The notes beneath the pieces were generated by a model that was not told the origin of the DNA, did not search any database, and saw only the letters and a program-made list of their open reading frames with translations. DNA of 64,000 bases from Baylisascaris procyonis (lineage: Eukaryota; Nematoda; Chromadorea; Rhabditida; Ascarididae). The first letter of the stretch is position 1. The number at the start of each line of letters is the position of its first letter. Below, piece after piece: positions 1 to 10,880 of the stretch. The position numbers and the translations under genes were made by a program. The stretch spans positions 1,860,001 through 1,924,000 of the forward strand of contig JAZARR010000247.1 of NCBI GenBank assembly GCA_037389465.1. The letters run 5' to 3'.

Positions 1-2517
1 GCACCACTGCTGTAGGTGGCACATCAAAACCACCGTCCAAAATTAAGGAGGAAATTAGTGCCGTTGCACCTGCTGCTGAAGGTGAAGCATCAGAAGGAGG
101 TGAGGATGAAGAAAAGGAGGATGAGGATGAAGGTGAGGAAGAAGGTGAGGAAGAAGGTGAAGGGGGTGAGGAAGAGGAGGAGAAGGAAGAGAAGGGGGTG
201 AAGGAGGTGAAGGAGATGAAAGAGGAGAAGGAGGTGAAGGGGGAAAAGGAGGTGAAGGAGGTGAAGGAGGAGGGGGAAGAAGAAGAAGGAGACGAGGAAG
301 AGGAAGGTTCGTGAATTCATTTTCGCCTATTCAAACACTTTTCATGCCGCAAAATGAGTTAATTACTGCTAGTTTTACTAGAATTTCATCAGAAGTCAAC
401 AAAAATTTCATAGATCACCTAGGCAAAAAGAATTTCTGAAAAAATTGTGCGTTGAGCAAACGAAAGTCTAACATAACATATTTTAAGTCATTTGCGCCAA
501 TTTGTTGCTTAGTTAATTGGACAGTAAGGTGGCACTCTTTATTAATGAAGTCTTTTTTATTCTCAACGTGCATCTTCTTGCAATAAATGTATTGTGTCAG
601 CATTAGCTCTACTAAGCACTAGCAGGAATGCATCCATCTGTTCATGTGTTTTGGCGGGCAATGTTTCAACTTATGAACAAGGAGATCTCGAGCATCAACA
701 TCTGCAAATCCATTTACAATCCGTGTCTGAGCCATATCTATTACCCTACGGCCAGGTTTAAAATGATTATTGCTTAATTCCAATTATGACCAATGCCTTG
801 GAGGCATTCACTTGCCTTGTACTACGTATTAGCGATAAATTCGCTCCTCAACTCACAAATAGGCAGAAAAACGCCTATTCCTTGTCATTAGTTTCACCTT
901 TAAGCTCCATCATCTCATTGAAAGGAAAAACTCAATTGATTGCTAAATATGGCATTAACCAGGTCTTCAGGGAAATTGTTTCGCTAAGAATCGAAAACTT
1001 CTTCTAAAAACCTCTTATTGCTTTTAAATATGAGAGCGCATAGAAGAAAAAATAACGTGTACAACTCGATCGGTATGTCTTAATTTTTGCATTTAATAGA
1101 CTAATTAAAATCGCATCTAAGTCTTATAAAATTTCCAACTCAACCTATTGGATTTGGTTGGTAGATTCTACACTTGCAGAAAGCAATAGGAAAAATGAAA
1201 ATTTGATGCATTTTTTCCCCCAAAGCACACCTTTTGAAATGCGTCGCATAAGCATTTTCTGCCAATTGATGAACAACAATGATTGCCGGAAATGCAATAA
1301 GAGGAATCGATGTAAAATTACATTGCTGAGATAAATATGATTGGTTATATATGCAGAAATAAGGTGCTTATCATATATTGCTGCGATCTCGTTGTATGCC
1401 ACTAAAAAAGATTTCTCTAAATCAATGCAACAATGTAAATTTTCATTAACGGTTTAAGAAAGCAATGAAAGCATTAACGTTACGCTTCAGACATCTTTTA
1501 TATTAATTACTGAAAATTATTTTTGAATTATAGAAGGAGAAGAATTGCCTCAAGCGGATGCTGAAAAAGTTGAATTAGAATTACCGCCCGATGGAATGAG
1601 TAAACTACAAAAGGAAAGAGTAGCTATGCGTGAAGAAGCAAAAAAAATGAACAAAAATGCTAATGCCACTATTAAAGGCGATATATTTAAGGTATTTCTA
1701 TCTATTGCCAGCTATAATACCTGATTTGATGCTGCCGATTAATAAAATCCATTGAAATTGCATTCATCGTAAATAATATGCTGAATAATTAAAATTTAAA
1801 ATACTTGATGCGAATGCAAATACAATTGAAAATTAGCATTGAGGAGGATGTAATATCGTCAAATTTGAGCTGAAAAAAATATTATTCGCCTCATTGCCAA
1901 ATATTTATATTGCTTTATTCAACCAGTGTAATTATTTATAAAATTTAACGAGTTCATTGCAGTATGTATCCGTTAGTAGGCGCATTTTTAATATCCTCAG
2001 TCATTACCTTATTCTAGAATGTTAGGATGTTCTAGAATTTTCCAGAATGTTCTAGAATGTTCCAAAGAATGTTACTAATATTTATTGAGTGAATTACTCA
2101 ATTGATACGCTAATCGAACGAAAAAATATAATAAATATTTGATACTAGTACAAATGTAATCTTAAAATTATAAATGCCGAGCATTTAGTCAAAAATTTAT
2201 TCGACGAAGAGTGAACGCTAAATAACTGCTCAACTCCAGTGGGTCAATCTAACATTTGAATTTCGAAAAAAAAAGAAAAAACTTCAGTAGATGTCTGCTC
2301 AGTGTTAACATTTTATTTACTTTTATTAATTAGCTAAGAAGAGGGTCACTTGCAGGTTGGCCGTTTTGGAGCGAAATTTGTTGCTCCCTCAGCGAATGTC
2401 GCTGAAAGTAGTAGCGATGATGAGGATCTAGATGCTGAAGACGTAGAATCGGAAAGTTCAGGCGAAGAGGAGGAGCAAGAAGAAGAAGGTGCAAAAGGTG
2501 AAGGTGATGCGAAATAG
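1..2517 (+). CDS. Acidic Glu/Lys-rich protein, last three exons (5' end outside window)
   Basis: I do not recognise this protein. Three exons join in one frame: 1-306 (frame from base 3), 1534-1691 and 2356-2517, with stop TAG at 2515-2517. Donors are GTTCGT and GTATTT; acceptors are TTATAG and TTGCAG. The first exon is low complexity, mostly Glu with Lys, Gly and Val. The second holds an amphipathic Lys/Arg/Glu-rich stretch ending in ATIKGDIFK. The last opens with VGRFGAKFV and ends in a Ser/Asp/Glu tail finishing GEGDAK. There is no membrane segment. The mixed-charge composition would suit a nuclear or chaperone-like protein, but that is a guess. The match of phases at both junctions and the sudden loss of open frame outside the exons make coding likely. 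The gene begins upstream of the window. Confidence 0.7.
2030..2062. promoter_or_regulatory. Heat-shock element, seven alternating TTC/GAA units
   Basis: Inside the last intron of the acidic-protein gene, TTC and GAA alternate at exact five-base spacing: TTC at 2030, GAA at 2035, TTC at 2040, GAA at 2045, TTC at 2050, GAA at 2055 and TTC at 2060. One further TTCTAGAA lies at 2012-2019 and a displaced GAA at 2067. Inverted nTTCn/nGAAn pentamers are the binding site of heat-shock factor trimers; three units usually suffice, so seven perfect units in a row is a strong site. Whether it controls this gene or a neighbour is not shown. Confidence 0.75.
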
Positions 2518-2919
2518 TATTTCAGCCAATTTCGTAAAAATTCGTGGCGGAAAATTCAATTCTTTCGCAATTGTTTTTGATTATTTTATTGCGAATGAGA
2601 AAAATTTTCGTGCCCTTCATTCTATGCATTGTAAAATTATCTGTTATTGAGATATGATTAAAATGAGTGCAAAAAAAAAAAAACAGTGTGATATATAAAT
2701 GATATGAGTGCATTGAATACCTCTCACTTGCGAAATCAATAACCAATTATTGGTGTTCTAATCAGTTTTCATACATTCTCCGTCCCATAGGTGTTGTTGG
2801 ATCACTATGCAGTCGCAATGCCGACGTCTAATTGCTTTAACAATCAACGAGAGCAACCAAATCAGCTCTTTCGTCATTATGTTACTCGATATGCCACCTG
2901 CATATCTATATATATATCC

Positions 2920-4158
2920 ACGCAGGGGCCCGACCTGGGTACTACTTGATAGATTCAATACAACCCATCCATGAGCTCCACTTACTAAGCAATTTCGGAG
3001 GACATCGGAGAATTTATTTCAAATCGACCTCAGAATGGCACAAACCTTACAAAACTCGCAATCCCTGCGGGATCCGAACCTGGGTACTACTTGATAGGTT
3101 CAATACAACCCATCCATGACCTCCACTTACTATGCAATTTCGGAGGGCGTAGGAGAATTTATTTCTAATCGAGCTCAGAATGACACAAACCTTACAAAAC
3201 CCGCCATCCCTGCATGGGTCCGAACCCTCGACGTCTCGACTATAGGCCGGACGCCTTACCCGCTAGGCCACACTCCCACGCCATATTTTGGTGTTTGCGC
3301 ATGTGAATAGCTACAGGTTGAAGAGTGCGTACAACGCGTTGGATTGGCTCAAGCATAAAATTGTTTTTGTTCGTTTAGCTTTTGTTCTTTTGTTTTTGTT
3401 CGTTTAGCAGATTTTAATTGCAACGACGAATGTGATTAAAATGTGTTTAATTATCGAAAAATGCATTACATTAAATTCTTATGATCTTGCGCAATGATCT
3501 TTGATCAGCATTTTGCAGACAAAACTTGAAATTTAAATAATTGGAAATTTTTTCTTCGATTTTTTTGCGATCAAAACTTTCCTTCTATGTGATTATTTTT
3601 ATTTAGAAAAGAAAATTTATTTGCCTACTTCGACCGATTCATATAATGAGATGCCTTCAAGCGAAAAACCGCAAGGTCACGCATTAACGATTCCCCATAG
3701 ATGAATAAAATTCATTACTACTCCCTGTCTGTTCATACATGGTTGTGGTTTGGTTATCATATCGTCACCATATCGGGTTTCGAGATAGTAGGCTTTCGCT
3801 CGTGATATCAACAGATTTTATTGGAAGGCTCATCTTGGTTACTACATTTATGAATGAAGATAGTAGACTCGATAAATTAATAGAATCGGTATCGCAGACT
3901 TTCAAATTAACGTATTGTTTTGGTTTTTCTGCTTGTTGACATATTCGCCGAATTATAACGCAAAGTTGAGGCATTAATTTGGAAGTTGTCCCAATTTTCT
4001 AGTATTTATACATGAATGTGCTATGCATTTCTATGCAATTAGAAGTGCTTTCTTAGCTTTATTATTTCATTATGCTTCTATGATTTTTCTAAACATTTAT
4101 TATTATTCAGCATAATTGCTTCAACATTTCAAACATTAGGTATTTGTAGGAAATATGC
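2920..4158 (-). mobile_element. Dispersed tRNA-derived element, copy A (truncated)
   Basis: Read on the plus strand, this copy starts inside a monomer of the roughly 145-bp repeat (about 2920), has two to three monomers, then a tRNA-like segment (3210-3278), then an arm of about 850 bp (3290-4158). That arm matches 26990-27852 of copy C almost base for base. The left arm seen in copies B and C is missing. The 66-codon open frames in the two right arms differ by few residues simply because the DNA is similar, and the reverse frame is broken by a stop in copy C, so I do not call a gene. No flanking duplication could be made out. It begins about 400 bases after the stop of the acidic-protein gene. 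Confidence 0.75.
3210..3278 (-). other. tRNA-Arg-like head of element copy A
   Basis: On the minus strand the segment reads TGGCCTAGCGG (an A-box match, 3260-3270 complement), then a D-arm of tRNA-Arg type, a degenerate anticodon region and GGTTCGGACCC (a B-box-like match, 3216-3226 complement). The anticodon stem is poorly paired and the acceptor stem is not evident. It is a tRNA-derived pol III promoter-like module rather than a working tRNA gene. Confidence 0.6.
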
Positions 4159-5870
4159 TTCATACCTAAAATATGCTCTCTACGTTTGCCATCACCTTTT
4201 GTGTTTGCAAACCATCCGTGCTCTAAGGTTTGAAGCTTTATACAACTCTGACCTAATTTTGTCTGCCTTTACATCAGATATGCTAGTTTCTTCCAATATA
4301 GAACAACTTTAGGCTTCATGTAGCTTTCGGTTATTCATAAGGATTTGCATAACAATTAATCAAAATGGAATAAATTTGCGTTATTTCCCATTAAATTTTT
4401 GATTTCATTAAAAATCATAAATTTCTCAACGATTTTCAGCACTTACAGTTAAGATATTTTTTATGAATTTTCAAATAATTCCACCAGTGCTCAATTCTGT
4501 TAAAAAAATTTATTCATACATTTCAATATTAATGCGCACTGACACCAATAATAAGAAGAATAGATTAATTTGAGGTGACGTTTGTAAGGCATATGGAATT
4601 GAAGTTCAATCGATTATTGGCATTCACTTTATGCAAGCAAATAACAATGTTGTTACTCTGGAAGATAGTTGAGAAAGCAACATTTCTTATGAAAGACATT
4701 CTGAAGGGGAGAGTACCTTAAGGGATATTACAAAAATATTCGAAACAAAATTTTTTATAAAATTTAGCAATTGAAACGAATTTTCCATTCGAAAATTTGA
4801 CTGATATTGGCATTGTTATAAAGGAGGGGAAGGAATAATGGAACAAGCGAATAAAACCACAAATAAGGAAGTACAATAGTCAAAGAATCATCGAAACAAA
4901 ACACTCAAACGGAAGTATAATCTTAATTGAATATTACAAAAAAAAAGATAATACGTATCTTCCGGTTCGATTTTAATTCTTTTCAAACGTTCTTCCTCGA
5001 GATGAATTTCTTAATTGCAGATTTAAAAAATACAATTAGGCACGATGTGTTCCATCCATTTCATAAATTAAAAACGATGCGCTAATAAGATATAGCTGGG
5101 TAAATGAGACAAATTTCTATGAGCCATATTAGAGTTCATCAATTTCCGGAAATTCGCTATCAAATAGCTTCATCGATCCCAAAATTTATAATAAATATGA
5201 GGTTATTAGAAATGTGCTTTGAAAAAAAGCAATAAATCTTAAATAAAGCACTTTAAAAAAACGGCATTTGGAAGTGTTAGATTTTATTGAAATCTTAGCG
5301 TTATCAAGTGCGGGAAAGTCCGTAGGAAGGAGAGAACACCTTGAGAAGATGTGTCTTTTTTTTGAAGAGAAACATTAAGTGAGATCGTATGGCATTAATG
5401 CTCCTTTTCCGGTCGGCCGGCCAATATTTCAGTGAACGGATATTCCGGATGCGTTTCCAAACTGAAATTTTTGAAAAACTTTTAGATAATATTATTAGTT
5501 ACTGTATTGCAAATGTCGCATTTAGATCGTTCTATTCAAATTTCTTCTTGTTTCACTCAATTGTCCTGTTCACGCGTCTGATTGCTGTTCAACTTACAAA
5601 AAATAGTTCTAGGACAAGTCATTTCCAACAATCTGACTGAGAGAGAAGAAAGAGTGCAGTAGTCACTTCCTTTGGTAAATGATCAAGAAAAAGCTATAGC
5701 ATATTAAGACTAAATCCACAAATACGGAATTTATGAAATAATTGAGAATTCGAAAGTCAGCGTTCTGCAATCTTTCATTGGCCTAAACAATTCATTGCCA
5801 CTAAGCGAACGCCCAACCTTCGGTGGATAATGGCATTCAGCTCAATGTCAATCTACCTCTGTCGTCTAAG
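4159..5870. other. AT-rich intergenic stretch, no gene seen
   Basis: Between element copy A and an exon-like segment at 5871, I see no exon chain with matching phases. The longest open frame (83 codons from 5389) has no recognisable motif and no neighbouring exon. There is a short inverted repeat (TTAGGTAT at about 4137 and ATACCTAA at about 4163) around the end of copy A. Confidence 0.5.
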
Positions 5871-6005
5871 ACCGGCCACCATCTACCAGCAACCACCGAA
5901 TGTATCATCCGGAAGATGAAAATCCCGTGGAATTGATTGATAAAATACATTGCAACCGCATGAGTTTGCAGAATTTCTATGATAAACGAAGAGAACGTAT
6001 TATAG
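5871..6005 (+). pseudogene. Orphan exon-like segment
   Basis: An open frame preceded by TCTAAG and followed by a possible donor GTTAGC. It includes an ATG at 5900 that opens 36 codons beginning MYHPEDENPVELIDK and ending KRRERIIG. The balanced charged and aliphatic composition is unlike the surrounding AT-rich noise. I could not join it to another plus-strand exon, because immediately downstream lies the last exon of the minus-strand reductase. It may be a first exon of an unresolved gene, a decayed gene fragment, or chance. Confidence 0.25.
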
Positions 6006-6079
6006 GTTAGCATTTTGTTATAGCGCTCTATTTAGTGAGCCATAATGAAGTGAAATATCGATAAGTTTAAGCCGTAAAA

Positions 6080-6992
6080 TTAGAAACAAAATGATTCCAC
6101 CAACCCGGCTCCTGCCCATGTATATAGACGCCTTCTTGGCTCGATACTATTGAGCTGAGCCATATCATCAGCGGCGATTTCGAAATCAAATATCTGTAAC
6201 CTTTTAAATTATCATTTATGAGGCATTATACTATTTCAGTTAAATGTTGTTCAATCACTTAATTTCGATAAACATTACATTTAGCATTTCCATTAACAAG
6301 AGAAGAACAAATCCACTGAATAAAGCTTGCCAGACAATAAACCCTCCGATCGATGTTTCTTGGAGAAAAATAATTCCTATTTCGACTGAATTTCCTCTCA
6401 GACAAAATTTCTCAAAAATTTTGGAAATTAAACCTTCAACGTTACGACTTCATCTATGTTACTAATAGTGAATATTTTTTCTTAATCAAGAAAGATAATA
6501 ATAATCAGTCACATAAAAATGGATTTTTTTCAAACATTCGCTTTGGGATTACTTAAACGTTGTTCGATAAACGCTAAATAAACGTTCATTTCAAAAAGGT
6601 TGTAGTATGCTAATATGCTTGATTACTTGGTTATTTAAATAGCCATCTGAGATATATTCGTCGAAACATCTCCAAATTCTGAATATTATTCAAGACTTAC
6701 AGAATTTCCATTCAAATATATTTTCCAACTATACATCAATGCTCTAACTTACATTGAAATTTTCTCGTAATCGCTCGAGATTAGTACTTTTTGGTATGAC
6801 GACGATTTGCCGTTGTGTTAGATGCCTTAAGAGAATCTGTGCCGGTGTCTTTCCATACTTTTGTGCTAGATGAACAACTGTTGGATCATCGATGGCAACC
6901 TCTTGTGGCCAATCACCTGTTCCTCGTTTGCCTAAAATCTAATTAATATGGCTAAATAACATATTTTCTCAATCACTTCTAATGGAACGTAA

Positions 6993-7069
<77 letters not shown>

Positions 7070-8013
7070 TATCTGGAGTCGTTTATTGGCAATTAAAAGG
7101 AAGTAATAATGCTGACGAACTTACTCGGACATCCAAGTGGGGCATAAGCAGTCACTGATATATTGAGAGATGTACACAACGTATGCAATTCGCGTTGAGG
7201 GAAATGCACATGAACCTCGATCTGTAGAACACAACAATTTGTTTATATATTGTTGAAGAACTTGAAAAAAAAAATGAAAGAATAGTTCTTAGCATGCGCA
7301 AATAAATAGTGATGCTCATGGAACTATTTGTTTATTATTAACGGCTGAAAATGCAAAAAAAAAAGCCGAAATTAATGAGTAACTTTTTTTTGAATCTAAT
7401 AGTCCAGTGGAAATAAATATGACTTTTTTTTAGTGAAAGAAATCAAACTTCAAATAACCACCTTCCGATCATTCAAAATTATTCTAGTGCTGAGAAAATA
7501 TAGGAGAGTTTTGTCTTGAATAAAATTCTTTTCGAAAATTCAAAGTGCTCTCATTTTGAGGAATACGTAGGCACATCATAAAATTTCCAGTTTCTAATTC
7601 CGCCGTTCAACATCGTAAATCATAGGAAACGAAGGAGAACTTCCAAATAATATAGGCTACAACGTTTTTTTTTAAATAGCTGCAATTGCAAATATATATA
7701 ATTTTAAGCAATTCACCTGTAGATTATGCGGTTTTACTTTAGCCGCATGATAGATTTGTTGTAATTGCTCAACGTTGAAATTTGAAAGTCCAATTGCCCT
7801 TGCAAGACCTTTCTCATAGATTCGCTCCATTGATTGCCATGTCTTCGTTAAATCGACGTTATCATGTTGCCCCATCTCGTTACTTCTACTATACATTTTG
7901 TATCCTTCCTCGGATGGCTGTAATTACTAATGAACACGTTTTTACTGGTTAGGACCTTTTTAGTGAAACCTACGACGAAATAAGTCATAACTTTACAGCT
8001 GAGGTGAGACTTT

Positions 8014-8076
<63 letters not shown>

Positions 8077-10867
8077 TAAAGCTGCTAGCCACCATAAATT
8101 TATCTAACAAAACGAAAATACAGAGAAAACATCTAAATAATGGAACAGAATTATATTCAAAAGACTGAATCGATTAGTGAATAACATCGAAAATAACAAC
8201 ACAAATTATTGGCCGTCGATTATTCTCATTGAAGAATTTGAAATGATGAAATTTCTTTCCAATAAAATAAAATAGGAAAAGAATTAATTTTTTTGATTTC
8301 AATTTAAAATATAAATTTAGCACCAATATTGTTGTTCCATTATTTTCTATTGAAGCGTTTAAAAGTTTGCTAATGTTATTCAACGAGTTGAATGCATAGA
8401 TTAGTGTTTGTCTCTATATGTCTCTTCTTTCATCGATAAAACAATTTTTTTTTTGTGTATGAAAAAAGTTTTTACCACAATAGAAACAGGTGAATGAATA
8501 AGATACAGATCGACATAATCCATTTTCAAATTTCTCAATTGCGTTCTCAATGTTGGCTCAACTAATTCTGGTCGATTCGAAGTGGGAGGCAACTGAAAGA
8601 AAAACACCGTCGCATATCGGTATAAATAAATTTATTATTAAAAATTGATCTGTATAAGGGTACACCTAAAGCGATATGAAGAGACACCTATTCGTAATGA
8701 ATGCTTTATCGATTAAAATAAATAAATAAAGTAAATAAATAAAGGGTACAATTAACGAATCCCAACTTCTTGGGGAATATGTCCCGAAAAAGAAAACTTT
8801 TCAGCAATAATTTTGATAAAGGGAGGAAAACCAAGAACTGGGTAGGAATGTATAATCGATAAAAGTGATTCATACAGTGCGGGATGTGGGAAAGGGGAGG
8901 GGGTAGGGGTAGGGCGAGGGAAGACAAGATCACGGTTTTAAAGTTAATGATAAAGACTGAAATGAAACCAGCAAATGGAATGGGAGAATTACTTCATCGT
9001 AATCATAAAGGTAAAAATTTTCCGAGTTTTCTTACTTATAAGAACAAAAAAAAAACGTATTTCATTGTCATTTCATATGCAAATTATCGTATATTAGAGA
9101 TTATTGGAATCTGTAATCGACCGTAAGAAATTGATGAGATTAGCCGTCAAATTTTCAGCAATTCGGTGCTGTTATATAACATTGGCTCAAGAATATTCCT
9201 TAAAGAATTTAAGATCGTTGCTAATATTTATAAACGGAAATAAGCATTTCTCTATATCGAAAATCAGATATGCAAATATAATTATTTTATGCATTTTAAA
9301 GAATATATAGTTGAAATTTTAAAATTATTGATCGAAATTATATAAATAAAAAAATAAGAATTGTTGAACTTTAGTGGTGATGAAGAGATCTTTCCTAGTC
9401 ACTCGTCCACTATGGATGAGATCTGCGAGAACGCTACCAACAATTTCTTCATTCTCGTACATCAATGCCGTATCAATATGTCGATAACCAATATCGATTG
9501 CATATCGCAAAGCATTTTCCAATTCATCCGGAGTTGAACGCTGTAAAAATTTGCATATTATCATGATGCATTTATTATGCAAAAAAAAAAAAAATAAATA
9601 AATAAATAAATAAAAATTCGATTAACTAAACTAGTATTTATGCTAATATTTTATCTTTATTGAACATAAACAAATAATTTGCACTTGTAAGGCTTTATGC
9701 CCATCACCTATCATACCTCAACACTTAAGCAATTAAAACGCAAACACTATGCCATTACAATAGCTACGTATTAAAGAACTTCAACAGTCTTGGGTTTTCA
9801 TTGCTCGTCACGCGGATTTGTTTTTTGCTTTCCGCACATAGACAACTTGCAATGAATTTCGTGGTCATTTGATTTTTTTAGCAGCCTATTTCAATTTCTG
9901 CTTGATTAAACGGGCAGCAATTCCAGCTAAATTTTTCCCCAAACACGTTGCTCATCTCATTTCTTCTTCCCCGATGAAAATTTTCTGGCTTTTGGTGTGG
10001 ATTTTTTCCCGTTCATGGCAGTATTTAATATCATGGTATATCTACCTGTTTAGGTGAATGTTTCTCTTTTCTTTGAACTAGAAATCATCGCGTATAAAAT
10101 TAAAACCTGCAAACGAATCCATACTCTCCTAATACCGTTTTACATTGCTTTTTATACTAAATGCATGCATTTCGAACAAGCTCTCGTTCAAGCAACAAAT
10201 TCCCACATCGAACGATCGCCTATATGAATTCGATCTTGAAGCGATAGTTGATCTTATTTATGAATATATGGCTGTGTGAATTTTCTCTTTGACTTTGAAT
10301 GTTTTTTTCTCCACATTTCCCATCGTCCGCTATTTTGATGTTTTAGTAAATATTCATATTTTTATGTTTTTTTTTTTCACATACATTCCTGATTTTTGCA
10401 AACTGAAGCGTTCATATTCTTGCTTACTTCTTGTTTACTGCATTGCCTCTTCGAAGTTTTTTTTTATTACTGCATGAATGAAGGTTATGGTACTGAAGTA
10501 ATAGTAGCAATAGTAGAACTTTTGATGCAACAGTTGACTGAGTACTAGCGCCTTGCGGAATACACTTAGAACCACCCCATATTTTGTCCGTTAGGTGATT
10601 CAACTAGTAGATGGATGCAAAATGGTCCAAAATTGTATAGGTGGAACCAATTTCAAGCTGAACAAAGCTTAATGATTAGAAATTGATAAGCTAAAATAAT
10701 TGCATCAATGCATACGCATGCCGCATTTCATAGGCGACAATAAAAGCTTCAATTTGCATAAAATTCCCAGCAAATTTCTAACGCTTCTAAATGGTACTCA
10801 CCTTTCCACCGGTTCCAAGACCAACATATGGAATACTAATACCATTTGAAAGTCTTAATGAATTCAT
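6080..10867 (-). CDS. Aldo-keto reductase (AKR superfamily), seven exons, 314 aa
   Basis: An NAD(P)H-dependent oxidoreductase of the aldo-keto reductase fold, expected to be cytosolic and to reduce aldehydes or ketones. Exons (minus strand, 5' to 3'): 10802-10867, 9370-9540, 8476-8592, 7717-7917, 7125-7221, 6753-6931, 6080-6193; all phases join. Near the N-terminus is [16 protein letters not shown]. The catalytic tetrad is visible: Asp45 and Tyr50 in [12 protein letters not shown], Lys79 in LFITTK, His112 in DLYLIHSP. Later come GLSNF (substrate-side loop), [10 protein letters not shown], and the cofactor signature IPKSTN near residues 263-268. The length is normal for the family (about 315). 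The first two splice donors used are GTGAGT and GTTCAA. Introns 4-5 and 5-6 are interrupted by (TA)n arrays or G-rich DNA but the coding exons are intact. The substrate cannot be told from sequence. Confidence 0.93.
6997..7067. repeat. (AT)n array in reductase intron
   Basis: About 35 uninterrupted AT units within the intron between the fifth and sixth reductase exons. The array ends on the plus strand in TATAGGTA, a flank shared with the arrays at 8017 and 40312. Confidence 0.95.
8017..8074. repeat. (TA)n array in reductase intron
   Basis: About 29 TA units in the intron between the third and fourth reductase exons, ending in TATAGGTAAA on the plus strand. Confidence 0.95.
8881..8921 (+). 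other. G-rich tract with quadruplex potential
   Basis: Seven or more runs of three to five G are separated by one to three bases in an otherwise AT-rich reductase intron. The G-rich strand is the non-template strand of the window but the template strand of the reductase gene. Four-run G-quadruplex folding is possible on sequence grounds only. Confidence 0.55.
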
Positions 10868-10880
10868 CCTGCAAAACACG
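10868..10880 (-). promoter_or_regulatory. Probable spliced-leader trans-splice acceptor of the reductase
   Basis: On the minus strand TTTTGCAG ends one base before the reductase ATG, with no upstream exon needed: the first exon starts with Met, and Met is the usual first residue for the family. In nematodes this arrangement marks addition of a spliced leader to the mRNA 5' end. Confidence 0.65.

Noticed and set aside
16..320. Arg/Lys-rich plus-strand and Leu-rich minus-strand frames at the left edge
   Set aside because: Shadows of the GA-rich exon encoding the acidic protein.
3210..3278. Functional tRNA genes in the three element heads
   Set aside because: No closing acceptor stem, mismatched anticodon stems and an enlarged T-loop; tRNA-derived only.
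3739..3939. A 66-codon open frame conserved between the right arms of copies A and C
   Set aside because: Changes are not biased to third positions, and conservation follows from overall DNA identity of the copies; the frame on the other strand is interrupted in C.
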